Below, one piece after another: positions 33,973 through 41,332 of a DNA stretch of 64,000 nt. A program made the translations under genes and the position numbers. The stretch is from Pantanalinema sp. GBBB05. GTDB taxonomy: Bacteria; Cyanobacteriota; Cyanobacteriia; Leptolyngbyales; Leptolyngbyaceae. The stretch is from assembly GCA_016743235.1 (NCBI GenBank), contig VRZD01000029.1:1-64000 (forward strand), written 5' to 3'. The stretch's first letter is position 1, and each line of letters opens with the position of its first letter. Under the pieces are notes generated by a model. The model did no database searches and was not told the origin of the DNA. It was given only the letters and a program-made list of their open reading frames with translations.

Positions 33973-34158
33973 CTACTTTAGTTTTTTGTGACCCCAGTAA
34001 TGGTCGTCACCCTTTGAATCGCAAATTACGACAGACTCTCTTACGGGGATATTCACTTCGCCCCCTTCTATGCTGATAACCTCCTCTCCGTTATCCCGTT
34101 GCTTAACTTGAGCGTCCGAAGTGTCGTATTCGTTAGGGTTGAAGAATTTAATGTCCAT
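33973..34158 (-). CDS. Small hypothetical protein
   Basis: A 61-residue acidic protein (MDIKFFNPNEYDTSDAQ ... VVICDSKGDDHYWGHKKLK). AAAGGAGA lies upstream of the ATG at 34,158. Unrecognised. Confidence 0.6.
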   Translation of the reverse strand: MDIKFFNPNEYDTSDAQVKQRDNGEEVISIEGGEVNIPVRESVVICDSKGDDHYWGHKKLK

Positions 34159-34236
34159 GATGTTTGTCTCCTTTGTGGTGGATTTGAATTTTGGCGGGGA
34201 AATTGCAATTCAATCTCCCCAATTTCAGAACAGGGA

Positions 34237-34332
34237 TTACGACTGACCAGCAATCAGCTCGTGCCAACGAATGGCGATGTCCACCTCCATCTGGTCAACT
34301 CTGCCGTCATCTGTTGTTCGCAGAGTCACCCA
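34237..34332 (-). pseudogene. 3' remnant of a gene cut by the TnpB element
   Basis: Directly after the right end of the transposon an open frame encodes about 31 residues (WVTLRTTDDGRVDQMEVD ... RWHELIAGQS). It aligns without gaps to the C-terminus of the intact gene at 35,898-36,191 (WLTVRSKKQVLIHLEIEL ... RWQRFVLAHQE). The 5' part is missing, so this is a truncated paralogue. Confidence 0.65.
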
Positions 34333-34342
34333 GTGACATACT

Positions 34343-34371
34343 CCTACTGCCGCTCTACGAGACAGCGTAGG
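34343..34371 (-). ncRNA. Right-end hairpin, likely part of the TnpB guide RNA
   Basis: On the tnpB strand CCTAC ... GTAGG encloses an inner CTACG/CGTAG hairpin, ending a few bases before the proposed right end. In IS200/IS605 elements this region gives the reRNA scaffold. The RNA would extend into the tnpB coding sequence; the exact 5' end is unknown. Confidence 0.45.
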
Positions 34372-35572
34372 CTTCTCTCTTCTCAGGCTCGGTATCCCGA
34401 TCGCCTCCGAGAGCTTGGACGGGATGCCCCACCGCCCTTTGTTGAATATTTCGTGCTGCATTGTGGTCACGGTCAAGTTCTAGCCCACAGTGAGGACAGG
34501 AATGCCACCTATCCGCAATGGTTTTAGGAACCGTTTCACCACAATTTGAACACTGTTGAGTTGTGCCATTGGGATTCACTGGAATCGTCATCAGACCAGC
34601 TTTTGCAGCTTTGAATGAAAGGATTTGCAGGAATTGACCCCATCCGGCATCATTGACCGATTTGGCTAGTCTTGATTTAGCTAGCCCTTTAATATTCAAG
34701 TCTTCATGAGCAACATTACCTTGAGTGATTAGTTGATTAGCGGTTTTATGGTGGAAATCCTTGCGCTGATTGGCAACTTTCAAATGGGCTTTAGCTACCC
34801 GCTTAACCGCTTTAGCTCGACGCTTAGACCCTTTCTGCTTCCTCGATAGCTGACGCTGTAGCCGTTTCAGCCGTTTCTCAGCCTTGCGGTAATACTGGGG
34901 AGCTTCAACCGATTCACCCGCACTGGTGACAAGAAACGATTTCAATCCAATGTCAATACCGATGGTATTGTCCAGTGTCGGAGCGTCAGGCGTGATAGTT
35001 GGCACACTGGCATCATCTAGGCTCAAACTGAGATACCAGCCGTCTATTTTGCGGGTAATCGTCGCCGTTTTGAGTTTGAAGCCATCTGGCAAAGGGCGAT
35101 GCAGAATTAACTTGACATTGCCAATCTTGGGCAATTTGATGAACTTGCCTGTGATGCAATTCTGGTTGCGTATTTGGGGAAAGGTGAACGACCTGTAACG
35201 TCCCTTACCCTTGAATCTGGGCTTACCTGAACGCTTTCCAGCGCTATCTGCTTTTATCCAACGGTCATATGCTTTCTCAACTCGCTTAACACAATCCTGA
35301 AGCACCTGGGCATAAACCTGTTTGTACTCAGGGAACAGCGCTTTAGAGTTTGGCAGGTCGCTTTGTTGAGAGTAGCAACTTGGATTGTCCTTCAGTTCTG
35401 GCAAGTGGCAAATCAGAGGACAAGCGTTGACATCACAGCGATTTTGCTCCCACCAGTTGAACCGTTCTGCCAACCGATAGTTATATTGCCGTCGCAGCAA
35501 TTCCAGCCATTGCTCCATCTGGGCTTGCTGTTGAGCGGTTGGGCGTAATCGGTACTGATAGGAGAGTCGCAT
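34355..35572 (-). CDS. tnpB: TnpB RNA-guided endonuclease
   Basis: A 405-residue protein of normal length. The N-terminal HTH-like part (MRLSYQYRLRPTAQQQAQMEQWL) precedes the RuvC domain with its acidic triad intact: D in NTIGIDIGLKSF (about 206), E in AHEDLNIKG (about 288) and D in LDRDHNAARNI (about 366). The zinc ribbon is CSNC...CPHC. TnpB cuts DNA under guidance of a transposon-end RNA and helps retain the element. Nothing in the sequence suggests inactivation. Confidence 0.93.
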   Translation of the reverse strand: MRLSYQYRLRPTAQQQAQMEQWLELLRRQYNYRLAERFNWWEQNRCDVNACPLICHLPELKDNPSCYSQQSDLPNSKALFPEYKQVYAQVLQDCVKRVEKAYDRWIKADSAGKRSGKPRFKGKGRYRSFTFPQIRNQNCITGKFIKLPKIGNVKLILHRPLPDGFKLKTATITRKIDGWYLSLSLDDASVPTITPDAPTLDNTIGIDIGLKSFLVTSAGESVEAPQYYRKAEKRLKRLQRQLSRKQKGSKRRAKAVKRVAKAHLKVANQRKDFHHKTANQLITQGNVAHEDLNIKGLAKSRLAKSVNDAGWGQFLQILSFKAAKAGLMTIPVNPNGTTQQCSNCGETVPKTIADRWHSCPHCGLELDRDHNAARNIQQRAVGHPVQALGGDRDTEPEKREAYAVS

Positions 35573-35576
35573 ATGG

Positions 35577-35594
35577 GAATTACGGTGAGTTGAT
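35577..35594. repeat. 18-base direct repeat, copy 2
   Basis: Exact copy of the sequence at 33,933-33,950. On the minus strand it runs up to the tnpB start. It probably belonged to the leader of the gene whose 3' remnant lies at 34,237-34,332. Confidence 0.7.
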
Positions 35595-35634
35595 GATTGG
35601 AGGGGGATTGCTCCCCCCAGGCGCTTGCTGAACC

Positions 35635-35659
35635 AAAACCATCACGGTGATGGATTTAG
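35635..35659 (-). repeat. Dispersed palindromic repeat (divergent)
   Basis: CCATCACGGTGATGG core replaces CCGTCA/TGACGG. It contains the stop codon of the 79-residue gene. Confidence 0.5.
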
Positions 35660-35895
35660 CTGACTAGAACTATGCAGTCTTCATAGACGTGGTTCATCAT
35701 GCCGTTCCGAGCTTCAGTGACATAGACCCACCCAGGCTCACCCTGGTCTTGAAAGGCAACATTGACGCTCTGGTAGTAGTAGCCAACAATTTGACCACTG
35801 TCGGTGTTTAGCCAGAGTTCATATTTGCGGGCTGGAATCCCGTCGTTGAGGTGAGTTTTAATCAGTTTTTCAAGGCTGGTTAATATTCTAGACAT
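35656..35895 (-). CDS. Small hypothetical protein
   Basis: A 79-residue protein (MSRILTSLEKLIKTHLNDG ... YEDCIVLVS), beta-rich in the second half. AGGAGA precedes the start. The stop codon lies within a divergent copy of the dispersed repeat. Unrecognised. Confidence 0.6.
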   Translation of the reverse strand: MSRILTSLEKLIKTHLNDGIPARKYELWLNTDSGQIVGYYYQSVNVAFQDQGEPGWVYVTEARNGMMNHVYEDCIVLVS

Positions 35896-35897
35896 GG

Positions 35898-36191
35898 TTA
35901 TCTCTCCTGGTGGGCGAGTACAAACCGCTGCCAGCGAATCATGAGTTCAATCTCCAAGTGGATGAGAACCTGCTTTTTGGAGCGAACCGTGAGCCAACGG
36001 ACATCGAACTGTCTGGCAATGATGGCGATGTTCAGCAGTTCGTTGTCATCAAACTGGGTCACATCCTTCTTTTTGCCAGTAATCGTAAAAGCAGTGTCAT
36101 CAATGCTGAACTGGCAACGGTTGTAGAGTTTGGTTAGCTCTAGGTTGCCATTGGCAAAGTAGGCGGCTAATGCCGCAGTAACGGTGTTCAT
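35898..36191 (-). CDS. Hypothetical protein, paralogue of the truncated gene
   Basis: A 97-residue protein from the ATG at 36,191 (MNTVTAALAAYFANGNLEL ... IRWQRFVLAHQER). Its C-terminal 33 residues match the remnant left beside the TnpB element. No family recognised. It starts an apparent two-gene unit with the 79-residue gene. Confidence 0.6.
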   Translation of the reverse strand: MNTVTAALAAYFANGNLELTKLYNRCQFSIDDTAFTITGKKKDVTQFDDNELLNIAIIARQFDVRWLTVRSKKQVLIHLEIELMIRWQRFVLAHQER

Positions 36192-36255
36192 AAGTCCAAA
36201 TTCTCCCAAGGGTATGAAGCGACAAAGGCAGGCTAAGGAGCCTGCCAGGAGGGGG

Positions 36256-36525
36256 TTAGAAGGGCGCTGTGGTAGCGTTCCAGGTTAGAACTTCCCATTC
36301 AACCCCCAGTTCTTCACGCACTACCCGCGCAACGCATCTGTCAGAGGCAACAGAAACCATTGCGTCAACTGCGTCGGTCAGCAGGGTTTTACCAGAGAAG
36401 ACAAGAGCGGTCACATGATAGTAGGGGACATTCTGAGAAATCCGAGAATCAGAGATGTAGGTGGGGATTACTTCAGGCAGTCCAGTAGGGAGAACCGGAT
36501 TGGGGATTAGTTCGACTTGAGGCAT
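36256..36525 (-). CDS. Small hypothetical protein
   Basis: An 89-residue protein from the ATG at 36,525, with TGGAGT eight bases before it. It contains MVSVASDRCVARVVREELGVEWEVLTWN. It lies divergent from the XRE pair across a short control region. Unrecognised. Confidence 0.55.
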   Translation of the reverse strand: MPQVELIPNPVLPTGLPEVIPTYISDSRISQNVPYYHVTALVFSGKTLLTDAVDAMVSVASDRCVARVVREELGVEWEVLTWNATTAPF

Positions 36526-36613
36526 AATTAACTCCAGAACTAGTTTGTTCGTAGAGAGGCGCTGTTTGTGATTGCGAGTCCTAGCAGCGCTTTCTCTATG
36601 TCTTCTACTGTAA

Positions 36614-36674
36614 GATGTCGTACGATACTTGTCAACTGATGCACGACACCTTATATTGAGTGTAGAACGACACC
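36614..36674 (+). promoter_or_regulatory. Promoter with three operator half-sites
   Basis: TTGTCA (36,629-36,634), 17 bases, TATATT (36,652-36,657) make a strong sigma-70 promoter for the gene at 36,699. ACGACACC occurs in the spacer (36,643-36,650) and downstream (36,667-36,674). Its inverted relative GATGTCGT lies upstream (36,614-36,621). One or both XRE proteins probably bind here. Confidence 0.6.
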
Positions 36675-36698
36675 ATACAGTAAAGGAGGCGATCAAGG

Positions 36699-36941
36699 AT
36701 GTACGAAACAATGAGGATTAGGCGCTCTATAGATGTCGAGATTGAGGGCTTGGGGGAGAAAATCAAAAAAGCTCGCAAAGCAGATGGGCGACCTGTAGAG
36801 GTACTAGCAGGCGAGGCTGGAATCAGCCGTGCATACTGGCATGACATTGAGGCTGAGCGTGTAAGGGATGCGCTGCCTGAAGAAACACTCCGAAAAGTTG
36901 AGCAGGTACTCAACATAAATTTAGGGGTGGAATTTGAATGA
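36699..36941 (+). CDS. XRE-family regulator (first of a tandem pair)
   Basis: An 80-residue protein. GLGEKIKKARKADGRPVEVLAGEAGISRAYWHDIEAER is the helix-turn-helix, and the tail EETLRKVEQVLNINLGVEFE is shared with the next gene. AAAGGAGG precedes the start. Probably autoregulated from the operator just upstream. It heads the right-hand plus-strand block. Confidence 0.8.
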   Translation: MYETMRIRRSIDVEIEGLGEKIKKARKADGRPVEVLAGEAGISRAYWHDIEAERVRDALPEETLRKVEQVLNINLGVEFE

Positions 36942-36998
36942 ATCTATCTACTGCACAGTTGACGATTAAATATGTTGCTTGTAATTTAGGGAAAGGGC

Positions 36999-37244
36999 AT
37001 GGCTAAAGTTCGGCAGATTATTAAGCGGGAAGTCGAAGTTTCCGATTTGGGCGATCGGATTAGACGGGCAAGGGAGGCAGACAAACGAGGGGTAACAGCA
37101 CTAGCGAAAGCGGTTGGGGTATCTCGTGCATTTTGGTATCAGATGGAGACCGACTCAACCCCAAGCGGAGGGATTGCAGAGGCAACCCTTCGCAGGGTTG
37201 AGGAAGTGTTGGGTATAGATTTCGGAGTGAGATTTGAAGAGTAA
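36999..37244 (+). CDS. XRE-family regulator (second of a tandem pair)
   Basis: An 81-residue paralogue of the gene before it. DLGDRIRRAREADKRGVTALAKAVGVSRAFWYQMETD and EATLRRVEEVLGIDFGVRFEE align end to end. The recognition helices differ, suggesting different or overlapping sites. Start at 36,999 after AGGGAAAGGG. Confidence 0.8.
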   Translation: MAKVRQIIKREVEVSDLGDRIRRAREADKRGVTALAKAVGVSRAFWYQMETDSTPSGGIAEATLRRVEEVLGIDFGVRFEE

Positions 37245-37340
37245 TGCCACGCGGCATTTTTTATTTACCTCAACCGTGTTTCCTATCGCACGGAGTATGC
37301 AATGCAAAGTACACCATACAGAACACAGCAGGGAAGCATA

Positions 37341-38117
37341 ATGGAACTTTCACAAGCATTAGTACGATCGCTGCTTGAATCAGACGAAGAGTTTCCAGTT
37401 GATTTAGATGATGCTTGGAGATGGATTGGATATTCATCAAAGCAAAAGGCTAAGGACAAGCTAACCCTGAATTTTATAGAGGGTGTTGATTTTTTAACCG
37501 AATGGTTGAAAAAAGGTGGTAGAGGGCGTTCTAGCGAACAGATAGTATTAACAATTGACTGTTTTAAGTCGCTAGCAATGATGGCTGGAACAGAAAGAGG
37601 AAGAGAAGTTAGGCAGTATTTTTTGGACTGCGAACGAAACTTCAAGCAAGCCCTTAAGGTGATTGATGCCAAGAATGCAGAACTTGAAGCTTTAAGGCTT
37701 CAACTTGAGGTCGCTCAGGCTCAAGAGCGGGCGGCTATGGCTCAAAAACAACTCATGACAGGGGTGCAAACCCTAGAAGCGATCGCGCCTGGGTTAGGTC
37801 AGCTTGCCTTGGGTAGAGCCGATGTGCAGATTGAGCGAGTTGTTGAAGTGGAACGTCATGTCGTGGTCAACAACCGGGGGCAGGTTGTCCATGACCATGC
37901 AGGACTATCACCCACAAAGGTAGCTCAACGGCTAGGAATGAAGGCGGCAAAAGACCTGAAGACGTGGTTAGCTAGTATTGGGCGACTGGATTTGATTGAC
38001 GAGGCTCAGACGATCGTCACCTGCAACCATGTCCGCACTGAGAATATCCAAGAGATTGAGCGGCTATGGAGCCAGAAGCAGGGAACACGGCAAAAACTGA
38101 TTGGCGAATGGGGATAG
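37341..38117 (+). CDS. AntA/AntB-type phage antirepressor
   Basis: A 258-residue protein. The N-terminal 105 residues (FPVDLDDAWRWIGYSSKQKAKDKL, FIEGVDFLTEW, IVLTIDCFKSLAMMAGTERG, REVRQYFLDCER) are the AntA/AntB fold of phage antirepressors. A coiled coil (about 105-150) and a C-terminal domain that may bind DNA (LSPTKVAQRLGMKAAKDLKTWLASIG) follow. Antirepressors counter a CI-type repressor during induction. An ATG at 37,302 is an alternative start. A dispersed repeat begins two bases after the stop. Confidence 0.75.
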   Translation: MELSQALVRSLLESDEEFPVDLDDAWRWIGYSSKQKAKDKLTLNFIEGVDFLTEWLKKGGRGRSSEQIVLTIDCFKSLAMMAGTERGREVRQYFLDCERNFKQALKVIDAKNAELEALRLQLEVAQAQERAAMAQKQLMTGVQTLEAIAPGLGQLALGRADVQIERVVEVERHVVVNNRGQVVHDHAGLSPTKVAQRLGMKAAKDLKTWLASIGRLDLIDEAQTIVTCNHVRTENIQEIERLWSQKQGTRQKLIGEWG

Positions 38118-38118
38118 T

Positions 38119-38143
38119 AAATCCGTCACGCGTGACGCTTTTG
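38119..38143 (+). repeat. Dispersed palindromic repeat
   Basis: Starts two bases after the antirepressor stop. AACCCGATCGCT follows, as also occurs after the copy at 38,613. Confidence 0.85.
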
Positions 38144-38236
38144 AACCCGATCGCTCAGAATTTCCGCCAACTGGTAGAAAAACTCTGGGCGCTTTTTCAG
38201 TTACCATCTAAACAAGCCATTACCAGACCAGAATCC

Positions 38237-38614
38237 ATGAGTACAGTCACCAGGGACGAATTTGAAACGGTCAAAGAACTATTGATGAGCGCCGCTCGGT
38301 ATGCAGAGTCAGCTAACCGAGGGCTAGAACGCTTAGAAGCTGCCCAAGAGCGCACTCAGGCTAACCTAGACCGACTAAGCGCAAGTATGGGGGAGATGAG
38401 CGCTAGATTTGAATTAGCTCAGAATCGCACCCAAGCGCAGTTAGACGCGTTAACCGTGAGAGTAGATGTGGTCAGCAGTCGAGTAGATGCCTTTGTTTCG
38501 GCATCTCAGCATTACTTTACGAAGCATGGGGAATCGATCGAGCAGCTGAAGGGAATTAGCGAGAATTTAAGCGGAATATTGTCCTACCTCGTCCGTAAAG
38601 AACAGCAGCAGTAA
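38237..38614 (+). CDS. Coiled-coil protein
   Basis: A 125-residue protein from the ATG at 38,237, almost entirely coiled coil (ESANRGLERLEAAQERTQAN, RVDVVSSRVDAF). The frame is open upstream through the dispersed repeat to 38,066, so a longer product (for example from 38,108) cannot be excluded. No strong ribosome site at either start. The stop overlaps another repeat copy. Confidence 0.5.
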   Translation: MSTVTRDEFETVKELLMSAARYAESANRGLERLEAAQERTQANLDRLSASMGEMSARFELAQNRTQAQLDALTVRVDVVSSRVDAFVSASQHYFTKHGESIEQLKGISENLSGILSYLVRKEQQQ

Positions 38615-38637
38615 ATCCGTCACGCATGACGTTTTTG
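38613..38637 (+). repeat. Dispersed palindromic repeat
   Basis: Overlaps the TAA of the coiled-coil gene and is followed by the hairpin at 38,639. Confidence 0.85.
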
Positions 38638-38638
38638 G

Positions 38639-38668
38639 AACCCGATCGCTGGTGAGCGCGATCGGGTT
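38639..38668. terminator. Hairpin between convergent genes
   Basis: AACCCGATCGC pairs perfectly with GCGATCGGGTT around an eight-base loop. It follows a dispersed-repeat copy and overlaps the stop of the minus-strand gene, serving as a likely two-way terminator. T-tracts are weak on both sides. Confidence 0.5.
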
Positions 38669-38909
38669 ATTCGTCGTTCCCCTCATCCAAAATCGACTTA
38701 ATCAATTCCTCGTAAGAGACACCCTTCATCTCAGCTTCCTCTCGAATCATGCGCTCAATTAGCTCTAGATTCGCTTCAATTCGAGCTTCAAAGACATCCA
38801 CAATCAGGCGTGACATGGTTCGAGCTTTCGCGTGTGCCCAAAGCTTGCCCCATTTGTAATGGAACTCGCTTAATCCCTTGACTGTTAATCGGTTTGACTT
38901 CGGAGGCAT
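38667..38909 (-). CDS. Small helical protein, possible RHH regulator
   Basis: An 80-residue protein (MPPKSNRLTVKGLSEFHYK...ARTMSRLIVDVFEARIEANLEL). The N-terminal strand followed by two helices could be a ribbon-helix-helix fold. A GTG at 38,918 is an alternative start. It is the only minus-strand gene in this plus-strand block. Confidence 0.5.
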   Translation of the reverse strand: MPPKSNRLTVKGLSEFHYKWGKLWAHAKARTMSRLIVDVFEARIEANLELIERMIREEAEMKGVSYEELIKSILDEGNDE

Positions 38910-39102
38910 TTCGGACACCGCGATCGCTACTCCCTATCCTACTAGCGAACTACTTACCGTCAATTTTATGCCCTATTTGATGCGGAAGGCGTAATTTTCT
39001 GCATCACTTTGGCATCATTATGCTAGACTTCATTCCAGTTGGTTGCCTTGGCATTGCTCAGGCAATCCACGGGCAACAAGTGAGCAACGATCGAGCAAGT
39101 CA

Positions 39103-39507
39103 ATGTCCAGAAGCCAGACGGTGCAACTAATTGAGCTAGAGGGGTATACCAAAACCGAACTTCGCTGGAAGTTGGGGCAGATGGGTCGGGATAAGTCCGT
39201 CCCGGTTCGTACCTTGAACCACTGGATTGCGTCCTTGGCTGAAGCAGGCATTTGCATCAAGCCCAATCAGCACGGGCTTTACGAGGAAGACGACTTGGAA
39301 TTGCTCGCCCGCCTCATGTTTTGGTTGAGGCGTAGAAAAACGATTGCCGAATTTATCACCATCATTAGAGGAGATTCAAATCATGCCAGTCGAAATCAAA
39401 CGCAAGCCCACTGCCGAACCCGAACAGCAGCCACAAGCCCCAAGTCAAGCGCGATCGTCACAACCGGAACAACAGCAATTGTCCGATTTGAACAATCAAA
39501 CCAGTAG
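39103..39507 (+). CDS. MerR-like DNA-binding protein
   Basis: A 134-residue protein. PVRTLNHWIASLAEAGICIKPNQHGLYEEDDLELLARLMFWLRR follows the MerR-type winged-helix pattern (RTL-HW...GL-P...Y...DL--L). The last 41 residues are low-complexity and overlap the start of the next gene in another frame by 125 bases. They may therefore be read-through of an unconstrained tail. It leads the membrane/FtsK operon and may regulate it. Confidence 0.6.
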   Translation: MSRSQTVQLIELEGYTKTELRWKLGQMGRDKSVPVRTLNHWIASLAEAGICIKPNQHGLYEEDDLELLARLMFWLRRRKTIAEFITIIRGDSNHASRNQTQAHCRTRTAATSPKSSAIVTTGTTAIVRFEQSNQ

Positions 39508-39796
39508 CGCGATCGCTAATCTGGCACGGGTTGGGGTCAACACTATCAACGCTCAGGTGTTCGCTTTTGATGCCCACCTGACCCAATACGAACGCGATAC
39601 GGCTGTAACCCTAGCTAACCGCCTGAAGCAGTCCCAGCTACGGATTCAACGCTATCTGGTAGACGAACTGATGGATATTGGCGGTCGCCCTACCGATATT
39701 GCCGCTGTAGTGCAAGAGGTTCTAGAAACCCCTGACCTGAACTCCGGGTTTCTGGCTCTCCCTCCTGCCTATGTTGCTCCAACCATGCCCATGTGA
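39383..39796 (+). CDS. Hypothetical protein, Gln-rich N-terminus
   Basis: A 137-residue protein from the ATG at 39,383, with GAGGAG eight bases before it. The first 45 residues are Gln/Pro-rich and disordered. The rest is helical (NQTSSAIANLARVGVNTINAQ; ERDTAVTLANRLKQSQLRIQRYLVDELMD). Unrecognised. Confidence 0.65.
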   Translation: MPVEIKRKPTAEPEQQPQAPSQARSSQPEQQQLSDLNNQTSSAIANLARVGVNTINAQVFAFDAHLTQYERDTAVTLANRLKQSQLRIQRYLVDELMDIGGRPTDIAAVVQEVLETPDLNSGFLALPPAYVAPTMPM

Positions 39797-39809
39797 GGAG
39801 GGACGGAAC

Positions 39810-39908
39810 ATGCTCAAAGCCATTATCAGACGGCTATTCAACGCCATGCCAAATGATGAATATTGCCCTTGCTGTTTTGGCTTTGGGCTACCCGCTCTAG
39901 CAATTTAG
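39810..39908 (+). CDS. 32-residue Cys-rich peptide
   Basis: GGAGGGACGG precedes the ATG at 39,810. The peptide reads MLKAIIRRLFNAMPNDEYCP, then CCFGFG: an amphipathic basic helix followed by three cysteines. The strong ribosome site and operon position support it as real. Role unknown. Confidence 0.5.
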   Translation: MLKAIIRRLFNAMPNDEYCPCCFGFGLPALAI

Positions 39909-39915
39909 GAGAGCT

Positions 39916-40035
39916 ATGCCACTAACCAAAATCCTGATTACTGGGGTCTGTGTGCTTCTTGCGGTGGGAGCCTGGAAGACCTACGAACATCGCCACCAAT
40001 CCGCTCCGATCGCTGAGGTGCAACAAAATGATTGA
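39916..40035 (+). CDS. 39-residue single-pass membrane peptide
   Basis: TTAGGAGAGCT precedes the ATG at 39,916. One transmembrane helix (ILITGVCVLLAVGAW) and a short polar tail (KTYEHRHQSAPIAEVQQND). It overlaps the next gene by eight bases. Likely part of a membrane assembly with the following gene products. Confidence 0.55.
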   Translation: MPLTKILITGVCVLLAVGAWKTYEHRHQSAPIAEVQQND

Positions 40036-40747
40036 TAAAGCTATTAACCACACTCGGCTCAAATGGGCACTGGCTCAGGCGTATGTCGCCAAGGGTCTAG
40101 GGGTCGATGCCGGAAAACTGCTGAAACTCCGTGAGCAGTTAGCTTTTGACACCCACTACACCATTGAATCTGGTAACAATGGGACCCGGATTTACTACAG
40201 CAAGGTTGGGATTCTTGCCCTAGCCAAGATGGTTGGAACCCCCAAAGCTGATGAGTTTGCGGCGGAGTGCGTGAGGAGTGCTGGTGGCGCATTGGCTCCC
40301 TTCACGCCATCCCCCATTGTCCATGAAGCGATCGGGGAATTAATCACAGGGAATGGGGGAGTTCCTTCTCGGCAAGACCTGGGCTGGAATCCGGCGGGGC
40401 AACTGGCAAACCAGGAGGTTTATAGTCGTATCCCCTACGTGGAACCTGAGCCCGAATACCTGGAACCCTACCCCGTTGCTCAAAGTACCCCTATTAGCCG
40501 CTTTGAGCCTGCGCCAATCTATCAGCAACCCGCTAGCTCCAAGGTGAGCTACACCGTGAACTATACGGTGAATCACCACGCTCAAAGTCGTCCTGTTCCG
40601 GCGTTTCAGCTACCTAATACCCCTCAAACGCAAACATTTTACTGGGGTACGCTTTGCCTGCTGGTTGCTTGCCTGTTGATGCCGATCGCGCTGATTGGTA
40701 TGGCATATCGTCCGACCCCACAAACCACGATTTACCTAGGGAGATAG
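40028..40747 (+). CDS. Hypothetical membrane-anchored protein
   Basis: A 239-residue protein from the ATG at 40,028. The N-terminal half is soluble and mixed alpha/beta (HTRLKWALAQAYVAKGLGVDAGKLLKLRE; KVGILALAKMVGTPKADEF). A Pro/Tyr-rich linker follows, and one transmembrane helix near the C-terminus (GTLCLLVACLLMPIALIGMA). Tail-anchored topology. Unrecognised. Confidence 0.65.
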   Translation: MIDKAINHTRLKWALAQAYVAKGLGVDAGKLLKLREQLAFDTHYTIESGNNGTRIYYSKVGILALAKMVGTPKADEFAAECVRSAGGALAPFTPSPIVHEAIGELITGNGGVPSRQDLGWNPAGQLANQEVYSRIPYVEPEPEYLEPYPVAQSTPISRFEPAPIYQQPASSKVSYTVNYTVNHHAQSRPVPAFQLPNTPQTQTFYWGTLCLLVACLLMPIALIGMAYRPTPQTTIYLGR

Positions 40748-40749
40748 TC

Positions 40750-40923
40750 ATGGATGACCGGGCTAGAGGCGCTTTGGAGTCCCTTGTCGGGCTAGGAATG
40801 GTGATTAACGGGTTCAGTATCGTCCTGTTAGCCCTACAAGCGTTCTGGGCAGTTGTTCCGTTGTCTGGAGTAGCTGCCGCGATCGGGCTATGGGCAATTT
40901 GCTGTGAGGTGCATGATGGCTGA
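40750..40923 (+). CDS. 57-residue membrane protein
   Basis: AGGGAGA precedes the ATG at 40,750. Two short hydrophobic helices (SLVGLGMVINGFSIVLLALQAF and LSGVAAAIGLWAICC). It overlaps the next gene. Probably a subunit of the same membrane complex. Confidence 0.6.
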   Translation: MDDRARGALESLVGLGMVINGFSIVLLALQAFWAVVPLSGVAAAIGLWAICCEVHDG

Positions 40924-41332
40924 GGAGAAGCGCCAAATCGAGGTTGTCAACGTCATTGACCCATCTGGCTATATGCAGAAGGCTGTCGATCGGGACATCC
41001 AGCCGCCTCATGACCCGTGGAATAGCGCTACGTTCTACTGGATGCAGACACTTGCCCCACCCAAAAGCCTGCATGACATGATTGGCTTGGCTTTGGTGTG
41101 GTTTTTCCCATCGTTCCTGACCGCCGCTGGAATCACCCTGTTTTTTGAACCGATTCGATATTTTGACCTGCTGAAATACGTGTTTTTGGGCGGTTTGCTA
41201 GTTGCCGCCACTGTCGCCATCCTGCGGTTTACAGTCCGCACAAGCGCCCCCAAAGCTGTTGCGTGGTTGGATTTGCGACTGTTCATTGCAACTGCCGGAA
41301 TCATCCTTGGAATCACCCTATTCCTGAAATGA
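40916..41332 (+). CDS. Multi-pass membrane protein
   Basis: A 138-residue protein. A polar N-terminus of about 50 residues precedes three hydrophobic segments (MIGLALVWFFPSFLTAAGITL, YVFLGGLLVAATVAILRF, LFIATAGIILGITLFL). An ATG at 40,913 is equally possible. Its stop overlaps the FtsK start (ATGA), indicating coupled translation and perhaps a membrane dock for the translocase. Confidence 0.65.
   Translation: MAEEKRQIEVVNVIDPSGYMQKAVDRDIQPPHDPWNSATFYWMQTLAPPKSLHDMIGLALVWFFPSFLTAAGITLFFEPIRYFDLLKYVFLGGLLVAATVAILRFTVRTSAPKAVAWLDLRLFIATAGIILGITLFLK

Larger units (their letters stand above)
34333..35576 (-). mobile_element. IS1341-type (IS200/IS605) element with tnpB only
   Basis: The element contains TnpB but no TnpA. 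The right end is set at the GTCAC (34,333-34,337, minus strand) after a hairpin, CCTAC...GTAGG (34,343-34,371), as in related cyanobacterial elements. The left end is set just before the tnpB start because the adjoining 18 bases duplicate a phage gene leader at 33,933. The guide RNA (reRNA) expected for TnpB would overlap the 3' end of the gene and the right hairpin. Boundaries are inferred. Confidence 0.7.
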
